Position numbers and translations under genes: made by a program. The notes beneath the pieces were generated by a model. It searched no databases and was not told the origin of the DNA. It worked only from the letters and a program-made list of their open reading frames with translations. DNA of 64,000 bases, from the NCBI GenBank assembly GCA_046328125.1, contig JAXLXF010000030.1, forward strand, positions 1-64,000, in the 5' to 3' direction. The stretch comes from JADZEM01 sp046328125. GTDB lineage: Bacteria > Chloroflexota > UBA6077 > JACCZL01. The stretch's first letter is position 1, and each line of letters starts with the position of its first letter. Positions 43,129 to 50,910 of the stretch are shown in pieces.

Positions 43129-44106
43129 ATGACCACTGCCCCTGCCGGCGACCCACTCGGGCGGCTCGCCCGCGCCTACCAGGCCGCCCGCGAGCAGGCT
43201 GGCCGCGTCATCGTGGGCCAGGATGCGTTGTTCGAGCTCTTGTTCGCGGCGCTGCTGGCCGGCGGCCACGTGCTGCTGGAGGGCGTCCCCGGCACGGCCA
43301 AGACGCTGCTGGCGCAGACCCTGGCGGCCCTGGTGGCCGGGACGTTCCGCCGCGTCCAGTTCACGCCAGACCTGATGCCGTCCGACGTGGTCGGCACGAC
43401 GGTCTTCGACCAGCGCGCGGTGGCGTTCCACTTCCGAGGCGGGCCGGTCTTCTGCCACGTCCTGCTCGCGGACGAGATCAACCGCGCCCCGGCCAAGACC
43501 CAGGCCGCGCTGCTGGAGGCGATGGAAGAGCGGCGGGTCACCGTGGACGGCGAGAGCCACCCCTTGCCCGATCCATTCCTGGTCGTCGCGACCCAGAACC
43601 CGGTCGAGTACGAGGGCACCTACCCGCTGCCGGAGGCGCAGCTGGACCGGTTCATGTTCAAGCTGAACGTGGAGCACGGCTCGGCGGAGGTCGAGCGGGA
43701 GGTGGTGCGCCGCCACCTGGCCGGCTTCGAGCGCAACCGCCTGGAGACGGCCGGGCTCCAGCCGGTCCTCGGCCCCGCCGACCTGCTGGCCTGCCGGGCG
43801 GATCTGGGCCGGATCGCCGTCGAGCCGCACGTGCTGGCCTACATCGTCGAGATTGGTCGGGCGACCCGCCGCAGCGCCGATCTCCAGCTGGGGAGCAGCG
43901 TGCGCGGGCCGCTGGCGCTTGCCCTCGGAGCTCGGGCGCTGGCGGCGTTGCGCGGCCGGGCGTACGTCACGCCGGACGACGTCAAGGAGCTGGTAGGTCC
44001 GGCGCTGCGGCACCGCATCATCCTGAAGCCGGATGCCGAGATCGAAGGGCTGTCGCCTGACGACGTGCTGACTCGGGCGCTGGCCGGCGTCGAGGTGCCG
44101 CGCTGA
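43129..44106 (+). CDS. MoxR AAA+ ATPase (intact)
   Basis: A 325-residue MoxR ATPase. Walker A GVPGTAKTLLAQTL (near 48), QFTPDLMPSDVVGTTVFDQR, Walker B HVLLADEINRAPAKTQAALL, sensor FLVVATQNPVEYEGTYPLPE and the lid VGPALRHRIILKPDAEIEGL are all present. MoxR proteins are thought to remodel or insert cofactors into VWA-type partners; here DUF58 follows by 29 bases. It is the undamaged counterpart of the split MoxR at 29124-30112 and helps to place that frameshift. Confidence 0.95.
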   Translation: MTTAPAGDPLGRLARAYQAAREQAGRVIVGQDALFELLFAALLAGGHVLLEGVPGTAKTLLAQTLAALVAGTFRRVQFTPDLMPSDVVGTTVFDQRAVAFHFRGGPVFCHVLLADEINRAPAKTQAALLEAMEERRVTVDGESHPLPDPFLVVATQNPVEYEGTYPLPEAQLDRFMFKLNVEHGSAEVEREVVRRHLAGFERNRLETAGLQPVLGPADLLACRADLGRIAVEPHVLAYIVEIGRATRRSADLQLGSSVRGPLALALGARALAALRGRAYVTPDDVKELVGPALRHRIILKPDAEIEGLSPDDVLTRALAGVEVPR

Positions 44107-44135
44107 TCCGGGGAGACGGATTCCTCGGGTGCGGC

Positions 44136-45449
44136 GTGGTCCTGCCAACGTGGCGGCTGCTGTTCCTAATCCTGGCGGCGCTGGTGCCGCTGGCGCTCTC
44201 GGACCTGCTGCCCGGCATTGAGGTGGCGACGCCGGTGCTGCTGGTGCTGGTGGCGCTGCTCCTGCTGCTGGACCTCCGCTTCACCGCGCCGCCCGGGCAA
44301 CTGGTGGCGCGCCGGCTGGTCGCCGAGCGGCTCTCGCTGGGCGCCGAGAACGCGGTCACGCTGACGCTGCTGAATCGTGGGCCGCGCCCGCTCGGCCTGC
44401 GCCTGCGCGACGAGCACCCGGTCGAGTTTCGGGCCAGCGAGACGTTTCTCGCCGGCACGGCCCTGCCCGGCGAGGAGCTACGCTTGCGCTACGCCGTGAC
44501 GCCGCCCCGGCGTGGCGACTACCGGTTCGGGCGGCTGGTGGTGCGGTATCGGAGCCTGCTCGGACTGTTCGAGCGCCAGCACGCCTACCCGCTGGACCGT
44601 GACGTGCGGGTCTACCCGAACCTGCTCGATCTCCGCCGCTACGAGCTGTTGGTCCGGCGCGGGCTGGAGATGGAGGCCGGCACGCGGGTGGCCCGGCGTT
44701 TCGGGACCGGCACCGAGCTGGAGCGGCTGCGCGAGTACCTGCCGGACGACGAGCTCCGGCGGGTCAACTGGAAGGCGACCGCACGAAGGGGCGTCGCGAT
44801 CAGCAACGAGTACGAGACCGAGCGCAGCCAGAACGTGGTGGTGCTGCTGGACGCCGGCCGCCTGATGCGCGCTGTCGCCGACGGTCTGACCAAGCTGGAT
44901 CACGCGCTGAACGCCGGCCTGCTGCTGACCTACGCGGCCGGCCGGCGCGGCGACCGCGTCTCGCTGCTGGCGTACGCGGACCGGGTCAAGGCGTTCCTGC
45001 CGCCGCAACGTGGCAAGCGGGCGTTCCTCTCGATCCTGGAGACGCTCTACCGTCTGGAGCCGGAGCTGACCGAGAGCGACCACGCCCGTGCCTTCGGCTA
45101 CCTGGGCAGTCGCGGCCTGCGGCGGTCGCTGCTGGTGCTGTTCACCGACCTGTCCGAGCCGGAGCCGTCGCGGGCGCTGATGGCGCACCTCGCGCGGGCC
45201 GCGCGGCAGCATCTGGTGGCGGTGGTCACGGTGTCCGACCCGTCTGTGACCGTCCCGGCCACCCGCGACCCGCGCGACGCCCAGGAGCTGTACGAGAAGG
45301 TCGTGGCACAGCGCCTGCTGGCCGAGCGCCGGCAGGTGCTGGCAACCCTCGGGGGCCGGGGCGTCATCACGCTGGACCTGCCCGCCGACAAGCTCTCGGC
45401 GCAGGTCGTCGCGACGTACCTGGAGCTGAAGGCGCGCGGCCGGCTCTGA
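44136..45449 (+). CDS. DUF58 membrane protein
   Basis: A 437-residue DUF58 protein with two N-terminal TM helices (LLFLILAALVPLALSDLLPG and VATPVLLVLVALLLLLDLRF), a beta domain, and the DUF58 signature FGTGTELERLREYLPDDELR leading to RRVNWKATARRGVAISNEYE. The VWA-like region has VVVLLDAGRLMRAVADG, without a full DxSxS. The GTG at 44136 is the best start. The final 13 codons lie in a 41-bp segment that reappears at 46604, beyond the RES/Xre pair. Confidence 0.92.
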   Translation: MVLPTWRLLFLILAALVPLALSDLLPGIEVATPVLLVLVALLLLLDLRFTAPPGQLVARRLVAERLSLGAENAVTLTLLNRGPRPLGLRLRDEHPVEFRASETFLAGTALPGEELRLRYAVTPPRRGDYRFGRLVVRYRSLLGLFERQHAYPLDRDVRVYPNLLDLRRYELLVRRGLEMEAGTRVARRFGTGTELERLREYLPDDELRRVNWKATARRGVAISNEYETERSQNVVVLLDAGRLMRAVADGLTKLDHALNAGLLLTYAAGRRGDRVSLLAYADRVKAFLPPQRGKRAFLSILETLYRLEPELTESDHARAFGYLGSRGLRRSLLVLFTDLSEPEPSRALMAHLARAARQHLVAVVTVSDPSVTVPATRDPRDAQELYEKVVAQRLLAERRQVLATLGGRGVITLDLPADKLSAQVVATYLELKARGRL

Positions 45450-45451
45450 CG
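45411..45451. repeat. 41-bp direct repeat, left copy (DUF58 3' end)
   Basis: Identical at 40 of 41 positions to 46604-46644. This copy is the functional end of the DUF58 gene, including its stop codon. Confidence 0.92.
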
Positions 45452-45485
45452 ACTGTCATCTGCATGTCGTGAGAGGATGCTCGAG

Positions 45486-46133
45486 TCAGGTCTCGATGGT
45501 GAGGCCGAACAGGTGTGCCGCCGCCTGCAGGTCCGGGTCGTCCGGCAGGATCGTCTCGTCCGGGCGGATCGGGGAGATCGAGGCGCCCTCGAAGACGGCC
45601 CAGCACTCGATCTGGTCGCCAAAGCGGCTGCGGTAGGCAAGACCCCTGAACCCTCGGTCGTACGCCCAGCGCGCGATCTCGCGGGTGAGTGCTCGTGAGG
45701 GGCCGCGCGTAGCGCCAACGTCCATGTCGGGCAGATGCAGCCGTACCAGGGCGTCCGCCAGTTCGGCGCGCAACGCCTGGAGCGTCTCAGGCGCGCGGAG
45801 ATCGAGCCACTGCTGCCCCGGGGAAATCTGCAAGCGTCCCACACGACGGCTGGCGTACCAATCTCTCGGCACGAGCGGGGCTGGCAAGCCCCCAGACGCG
45901 CCCGACACCCTGGCGATCCGTGCGAGCAGATCGACGTCGAGGCGGAAGCCGGCCAGACTCTCGACGAAACAGCCCACTCGACGCTCGGCGAGGTAGAGCA
46001 CGCGAAACTGATTGCGTGGATCGTCAAACCGGCTCCCGCCTATGTATCGCCAGTCCGGCCAGGCCAGTGGATCGGGCGCTCGCGCGACTCGGTAGAGCGG
46101 TGTGGCCGGAGGTGCGGCCCGCGCGACGGGCAT
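45486..46133 (-). CDS. RES-domain toxin
   Basis: A 215-residue RES-domain protein, expected to be an NAD+-degrading toxin. The three family residues are seen: LYRVARAPDPLAWPDWRYIG (Arg), GGSRFDDPRNQFRVLYLAER with Glu in the following AERRVGCFVES, and a serine in the downstream AYRSRFGDQIECWAVFEG segment. The start ATG at 46133 overlaps the antitoxin stop (ATGA). It is transcribed against the DUF58 gene and ends 36 bases from it. The pair lies between direct repeats. Confidence 0.9.
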   Translation of the reverse strand: MPVARAAPPATPLYRVARAPDPLAWPDWRYIGGSRFDDPRNQFRVLYLAERRVGCFVESLAGFRLDVDLLARIARVSGASGGLPAPLVPRDWYASRRVGRLQISPGQQWLDLRAPETLQALRAELADALVRLHLPDMDVGATRGPSRALTREIARWAYDRGFRGLAYRSRFGDQIECWAVFEGASISPIRPDETILPDDPDLQAAAHLFGLTIET

Positions 46134-46498
46134 CAGCCGTGGGCGAGGAAGGTGCGCGCTGCCTGGAGCACGCGTGCAGCATCTTCTCCGAGGGCGAGCG
46201 CGGGAGAGCGGTCGTCCAGCTCCGGGTTCATGCCAATGAACCACGCACGTACGGTGGCCGGCGTCTCTACCTGGAGGAGCAGGCGCATCACGTAATAGGC
46301 GTCTCGGAGATGCTGCTCGGCGTCCGGCCGTGGCGCACGTTCGCCGCGCGCCCACTTGCCAACCGCCTTGGCGTCCGCGACGCCGGCGATCGCAGCCGTG
46401 AGCCGTTGCCCGAGCACGCGCTCTAACTCATGGGCCACGTCCGGTAACGACGACCGCATGGCGCTAGTGTGGCTATCGAGCTCCGTCCGTACCGCCAT
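46133..46498 (-). CDS. Xre/MbcA/ParS-type antitoxin
   Basis: A 121-residue partner of the RES toxin. LGQRLTAAIAGVADAKAVGK followed by WARGERAPRPDAEQHLRDAY is the helix-turn-helix that should bind the promoter, and VRAWFIGMNPELDDRSPALA is the toxin-binding part typical of MbcA/ParS/Xre antitoxins. The ATG at 46498 follows AGGAGAG. The gene precedes its toxin and overlaps it. Autoregulation is expected from the family, but I cannot identify the operator. Confidence 0.87.
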   Translation of the reverse strand: MAVRTELDSHTSAMRSSLPDVAHELERVLGQRLTAAIAGVADAKAVGKWARGERAPRPDAEQHLRDAYYVMRLLLQVETPATVRAWFIGMNPELDDRSPALALGEDAARVLQAARTFLAHG

Positions 46499-46603
46499 GA
46501 CCGTCTCTCCTGACCTGACGACGTCCCCTCGAACGCTACCTGCTTCGCTCCCTACAACACTACCACATGTACGATCGCGCGTGGCATGTCCGGGCCAGCG
46601 GTG

Positions 46604-46644
46604 GCGACGTACCTGGAGCTCAAGGCGCGCGGCCGGCTCTGACG
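46604..46644. repeat. 41-bp direct repeat, right copy (orphan DUF58 3' end)
   Basis: Repeats 45411-45451 with a single G to C change. No DUF58 reading frame leads into it, so it is a duplicated fragment. Confidence 0.92.
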
Positions 46645-46727
46645 CGCTGACCGCCTTGCCCCCGCGGAGTGGATGCTGCCCATAATTGCCGCCCCAGCCG
46701 GCAGACCGGAGGCCAGAAGTCAGGCGC

Positions 46728-48605
46728 ATGGCACACGCACTCGACGACGAGTCGATCCCGGCAGGCCGCCTCCCGACGGACACCCGGCGCTACCGCTGCG
46801 TGGACTACACCAGCTACTACGCCGGCAACGACTTCCTGCTCGTGACGTCCTGGACGACCGGCAGCCGCCAGGTGCTGCCCGCCATCGCCGAGCAGCTCCT
46901 CAAAGCGTGCGACAAGTTCCGCACCCTCGAAGAGCACGCCCGCCTCATCTGCCAGGTCGAGCCGTTCCGCGAGGTGCCGCCAGCGTCGATTCAGGAGCTC
47001 CTCTTCGGCCTGGTCTCGGCCGGGCTGCTGGTCGCCCACGACGACCTTGCCGCTCGGGTTGGCAGCATCGTCGGGCAGCACCACCCCGCCAGCATCGAAA
47101 CCGTGGCCGTCCTGACCTACAACCGTCCGGACGGCCTCCGGCGGGTCATCTCCACCACCGCCGAGAACGCCGCCCGCCACGGCCGTCGGGTCCAGTTCGT
47201 CGTCGCGGACGACTCGGACGACCAGCACCAGCAGGCCAACCTCGCCGTCCTCGCCGACCTCCGTGACCGGTACGGCGTCGAGGTCTGGTACGCCGGCCCA
47301 CATGAAAAGGCCACCTACGCCCGCAAGCTGGCCGAGCACTGCGCCGTCCCGCTGGAGGTCGTGAACGTTGCGCTGACTCACCCGGCCGGCTGGCCGGCCG
47401 TGCCCGGCGTCAACCGCAACACGCTGCTCCTCCACACCGTCGGCGAGCCGTTCCTCTCGCTGGACGACGACATGGTCTGCACCATCGCGCGCCTGCCCAA
47501 GGGTGACGACGGCCTGGCCCTGTCCTCCGACGACATCACGCAGTCCTGGTTCTACCCCGATTCCGAAACCACCCTCCGCCGGTCCGAGATCGTGGACGAG
47601 GACGTGCTCGGCCTGCACGAGTCGATGCTGGGCGCCAACGTCGGACGCCTGATCTCCGAGTGGCAAGCCAGTGGCGCCCGCGGCCCGCTCGACCTCGACA
47701 CCCTGGAGGGTCACTTCCTGAAGAATCTAGAGCAGGACGGCGGCCGAGTCGTCCTGACGATGGCCGGCATCCTCGGCGATTCCGGCATGGGCGATTCGGT
47801 GCCGCTCTACTTCGTCGAGGGGCCGACGCTCGAACGGCTCTTCAGCGCCGACGGCGGGTATCAGGGTGCGATGGCAAGCCGCCAGGCAGCGCGTGGCGTC
47901 CTGCGCCGCACCGTCACCGACGACGACCACTGCATGGCCGGCAACCTCGGCGTGGACAATCGGGGGCTGCTGCCGCCGTTCCAGACCGTTGCCCGCAACG
48001 AGGACGGCATCTTCGGCGCACTGGTCCGCCGCACCATTCCCGGCAGCTGCATCGGAGTGCTGCCCCGCACCATCCTGCACGACCCGGTCGTGACACGCCG
48101 GTTCACGCTCGTCAGCTTCGACGAGGTCGTCTGCGATCTTGGCGTGTCCGACGTGATGCTGCACCTGCTCTCGGCCCAGCCCGAGGTGCTCGGACATGCC
48201 ACCACCCGCCAGCGCCTCGTGGCGGCCGGGCAGTACCTGACCGCCATCGGAGCGCTGCCGCCTACCGATTTTGCCGAACGGCTCCACGACATCTGGCTTG
48301 GCGTCTGCAGCTCGAACGCCACGCTCGTCGAGAAGATACTGCGCCGCCAGATGCCGCCCCAGCCCGAGACGTGGACCGCCGACCTTCAGCGATACCAGGC
48401 CGCCCTGCTCGACCGGCTGGAGCGCGATGCCCCGATCACCATCATGGAGCGCCGCGACGCCACCCCCGAGCAGAAACAGGCCGCTCTGCAACGCTACCTG
48501 GGCGACTTCGGCCGGCTGCTCTGTGCCTGGCCGGACCTTGTGGAGGGCGCCCGTGAGCTCCGCGACCGCGGCCACCGCCCCGCCCGCCGCCTTGCGGAGG
48601 GATGA
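46728..48605 (+). CDS. Glycosyltransferase with PqqD-like N-terminal domain
   Basis: A 625-residue protein. Residues about 22-105 look like a PqqD/RRE-type winged helix: strands YAGNDFLLVTSWTTGSRQVL, then LLKACDKFRTLEEHARLICQ and a helix-turn ending VSAGLLVAHDD. The GT-A domain begins at ETVAVLTYNRPDGLRRVIST, with VVADDSDD and the metal-binding LSLDDDMVC near 246-248. The long C-terminal half has CMAGNLGVDNRGLLPPFQTV and is not familiar. RRE domains bind leader peptides in RiPP pathways, and the polyserine peptide gene lies 1.1 kb downstream, so a peptide acceptor is my preferred but unproven reading. ATG at 46728 chosen by family start. Confidence 0.75.
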   Translation: MAHALDDESIPAGRLPTDTRRYRCVDYTSYYAGNDFLLVTSWTTGSRQVLPAIAEQLLKACDKFRTLEEHARLICQVEPFREVPPASIQELLFGLVSAGLLVAHDDLAARVGSIVGQHHPASIETVAVLTYNRPDGLRRVISTTAENAARHGRRVQFVVADDSDDQHQQANLAVLADLRDRYGVEVWYAGPHEKATYARKLAEHCAVPLEVVNVALTHPAGWPAVPGVNRNTLLLHTVGEPFLSLDDDMVCTIARLPKGDDGLALSSDDITQSWFYPDSETTLRRSEIVDEDVLGLHESMLGANVGRLISEWQASGARGPLDLDTLEGHFLKNLEQDGGRVVLTMAGILGDSGMGDSVPLYFVEGPTLERLFSADGGYQGAMASRQAARGVLRRTVTDDDHCMAGNLGVDNRGLLPPFQTVARNEDGIFGALVRRTIPGSCIGVLPRTILHDPVVTRRFTLVSFDEVVCDLGVSDVMLHLLSAQPEVLGHATTRQRLVAAGQYLTAIGALPPTDFAERLHDIWLGVCSSNATLVEKILRRQMPPQPETWTADLQRYQAALLDRLERDAPITIMERRDATPEQKQAALQRYLGDFGRLLCAWPDLVEGARELRDRGHRPARRLAEG

Positions 48606-48635
48606 GGGAAGAGGGATGAGGGGCGAGTACGATCT

Positions 48636-48684
48636 CCCTCGCCCCTCGCCCCTCGCCCCTCGCCCCTCGCCCCTCGCCCCTCGC
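48636..48684. repeat. 7-bp tandem repeat (CCCTCGC x7)
   Basis: Seven exact copies between the convergent glycosyltransferase and deacetylase genes. The last base is the first base of the deacetylase stop codon region. A simple-sequence tract of this type can vary in copy number. Confidence 0.95.
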
Positions 48685-49436
48685 TACTCCGTCACGACCC
48701 ACTCCTCCACGACTGGCCGTCCGCGCCGCAGCAGCTCGGGCACCGTCACCAGCTCGAACTGGCCCTTTGTGACTTCAAGATATGTCTCCAGCGCCTCCAG
48801 GAGCGGGCCGCGTCCGTACTGCATCGGCTGGTCCAGCTCGCCCCGGAAGATCGAGTCGTGCAACAGCACGATGCTGCCCGGCTCGACGCCGTCTTCGAGA
48901 CGAGCGACCAGCACGTCCGGATCGCGTTCGTGCCAGTCGGTCACGGCCAGGCTCCAGCCGACGACCTGAAAGCCGAGCAGCCGGGCGTCCAGGTGCGATG
49001 CGATGGTCTGGTGCCCGTACGGTGGGCGGAACAGGCGGACGCCGTACGGCCGGATCGCCCGCTGACACCAGCGCAGCTGGGTCCGCCGCTGCCGACCCGA
49101 GATCGACGGGAACGAGGCGTGGTCCCACGAGTGGTTGGCGATGGCGTGGCCGGCTTCGGCAACGGCACGGACCACCTGGGGGTGCCGGTGCGCCGCCGCG
49201 CCGACCATGAAGAAGGTCGCCCTGGCTGCGTACCGTTCGAGCAGCTTCAGGACGAGCGGCGTGGACGTCGGGTCCGGGCCATCGTCGAACGTCAGCGCGA
49301 CGAGCGGCTCGCGCGTCTCGACCGAGGCGATCGCTCCGGCCACCGACCGATAGAGCCCATCGACGAGGCGCTGCACCCGTTGCAGGCCCGGCGACAGGAC
49401 TGGCGCTTCGAGATCGTCTGGTGAGGCACTACTCAT
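48684..49436 (-). CDS. Polysaccharide deacetylase (NodB domain)
   Basis: A 250-residue carbohydrate esterase family 4 enzyme. ALTFDDGPDPTSTPLVLKLL carries the catalytic base and metal aspartate, HAIANHSWDHASFPSISGR the HxxxH metal site, RLFRPPYGHQ motif 3, and SIVLLHDS motif 5. It would remove N- or O-acetyl groups from a glycan. There is no clear signal peptide, although residues about 30-40 are mildly hydrophobic. It diverges from the polyserine peptide gene (237-base gap) and might act on the glycan made by the neighbouring transferase, but that link is inference. Confidence 0.9.
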   Translation of the reverse strand: MSSASPDDLEAPVLSPGLQRVQRLVDGLYRSVAGAIASVETREPLVALTFDDGPDPTSTPLVLKLLERYAARATFFMVGAAAHRHPQVVRAVAEAGHAIANHSWDHASFPSISGRQRRTQLRWCQRAIRPYGVRLFRPPYGHQTIASHLDARLLGFQVVGWSLAVTDWHERDPDVLVARLEDGVEPGSIVLLHDSIFRGELDQPMQYGRGPLLEALETYLEVTKGQFELVTVPELLRRGRPVVEEWVVTE

Positions 49437-49673
49437 GATCGTTCGTGGGGGGATTGTGGGCGGAGTGTCGTGCCCAGCACACCTGGAAACGGACGCCTGT
49501 GTTGCTTCTGTAATGGAAGTTTCACCTTGGTTTCAGACAAGTTTCTCAGGAAGTTCAGATACGTCGTTCGGCCACCGCCGATACTCCATCGGTCGAGGCA
49601 TACCCCTGACGGGCTGCTCTGCCGTTGTGGGATCCCCTCGTACGGTAGCAGTCTAGCCCCTGGAGGTTCGTGC

Positions 49674-49901
49674 ATGGAGCGTCGGGAGCTCGTCAAGAAG
49701 CTGCTCGCGCTGGCGGCGGTTCCGGCCGTCGCGAAGGTCTTTCCGGAGGGGAAGGCGTTTGCTATGGCCCTGGAGAACCCGGTGGTGAGGGCGAGCTCGT
49801 CGTCCACGTCCTCGTCCTCCTCGTCCTCCTCGTCGTCGTCCTCATCCTCGTCCTCTTCTTCCTCGTCGTCGTCGTCATCCTCGTCGTCGTCGGGAAGCTA
49901 G
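49674..49901 (+). CDS. Polyserine peptide with Tat- or leader-like N-terminus
   Basis: A 75-residue peptide. Residues 1-40 contain MERRELVKKLLALAAVPAVA then KVFPEGKAFAMALENPVVRA: twin arginines, a hydrophobic core and an AFA cleavage-like site fit a Tat signal, while the charged start and clear boundary also fit a RiPP leader. Residues 41-75 hold 33 serines, one threonine (45) and one glycine (74). The serines use TCG (16), TCC (11), TCA, TCT and AGC (2 each), so serine itself, not a DNA repeat, is kept. ATG at 49674 follows TGGAGG at good spacing; a strong terminator lies 65 bases after the stop. Confidence 0.8.
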   Translation: MERRELVKKLLALAAVPAVAKVFPEGKAFAMALENPVVRASSSSTSSSSSSSSSSSSSSSSSSSSSSSSSSSSGS

Positions 49902-49965
49902 CGCGCCGAGCGTCTCTCAGGCAGTTTCCACGGTCTGCCGCGTACCCCACACCGGTTCTCTCTCG

Positions 49966-50007
49966 AACGCCCCGTCCGGACTCCCCGCCGGACGGGGCGT
50001 TTCTTTC
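49966..50007 (+). terminator. Rho-independent terminator of the polyserine gene
   Basis: Perfect 14-bp stem, AACGCCCCGTCCGG at 49966-49979 and its complement at 49988-50001, 8-base loop, then TTCTTTC. It separates the peptide gene from the acyltransferase and implies a short, peptide-only transcript. Confidence 0.9.
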
Positions 50008-50090
50008 GGCTGAAACCCGCCCCCTTCGGCTAGCATCGTTCGTTGCTAGGTAGGTGGACAAGCGACTTTCGACGTCTCCCGGAAGGTGTC

Positions 50091-50861
50091 ATGCCGGACG
50101 CGCGTCTTGCGATGACTGACTCAGGCTCGGGCTCTGAAGCCGATCGGCCGGTGCCGCCGGTCGACATCTCGACCCGCCGTCCCGTGCCCGCCCCCATGGC
50201 TGTCCCGTCCTCAGAGGCGCTGGCCATGTCTGCTGCTTCGCACGACGTCGCGGCGCCTGGCGTCAGCGAGGATGCCACCTCGTCGTCCGAGGACGTCGAG
50301 TCTGCGCCCTGGGCCTATCCCGGCTTCCGCGCCCTCGTCCAGAGCGACGTGGAGGTCTGGGCCGAGCATTTCGCGTATCGCAAGCCCGGCGAGCGCGTCC
50401 GCATCCGCACCGCGATCCGGCTCGGGCTGGTCTACGCCGGCCTCCGCGCCGCCATCGTGCATCGCCTTGCGTACGCCAGCCACCGGGCCGGCATCCGCAT
50501 CGTCCCGATGATCCTGACCAACCTGAACGTCAGTTGGCACGGCCTGGACATCCCCCCGAACATCGAGATCGGGCGGCGCTTCTTCGTGCCGCACCCCGTT
50601 GGGACGGTGGTGACCGCCCAGCACATTGGCGACGGTGTCACCCTGGTCAGCAACGTGACCATCGGGATGCGCAAGGGGTCCGGCTTCCCGGTCCTCGGGA
50701 ACGACGTCTACGTGGGAGCGGGCGCGCGCATCCTCGGCGACATCACGATTGGGGACCGCGCCCAGATCGGGGCCAACGCGGTGGTGCTCAAGAGCATGCC
50801 GCCGGATCACGTGGCGGTCGGCGTCCCAGCCACCATCCGCCCCGCCCGCAAGCCCGACTGA
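50091..50861 (+). CDS. Serine O-acetyltransferase-like hexapeptide enzyme
   Basis: A 256-residue protein whose C-terminal part is a left-handed beta helix of the CysE kind: DIPPNIEIGRRFFVPHPVGT, VVTAQHIGDGVTLVSNVTIG, PVLGNDVYVGAGARILGDI and ADAVVLKSM-like IGANAVVLKSMPPDHVAVGV. The histidine in FFVPHPVG is at the catalytic position. Residues 1-80 are a Ser/Ala/Pro-rich disordered extension absent from ordinary CysE. It could supply O-acetylserine for cysteine synthesis, but no cysK is near, and its position beside a polyserine peptide makes acetylation of that tail an alternative. ATG at 50091 follows GGAAGG. Confidence 0.85.
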   Translation: MPDARLAMTDSGSGSEADRPVPPVDISTRRPVPAPMAVPSSEALAMSAASHDVAAPGVSEDATSSSEDVESAPWAYPGFRALVQSDVEVWAEHFAYRKPGERVRIRTAIRLGLVYAGLRAAIVHRLAYASHRAGIRIVPMILTNLNVSWHGLDIPPNIEIGRRFFVPHPVGTVVTAQHIGDGVTLVSNVTIGMRKGSGFPVLGNDVYVGAGARILGDITIGDRAQIGANAVVLKSMPPDHVAVGVPATIRPARKPD

Positions 50862-50910
50862 CCGCGCCGCTCGTCGCTTCTGCCGGCCGCGCGACCGCGT
50901 GAGCGTGCTG

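Noticed and set aside
49470..49673. Upstream extension of the polyserine frame
   Set aside because: The extra residues are Cys/Pro/Arg-rich with no ribosome site, while ATG 49674 has TGGAGG.
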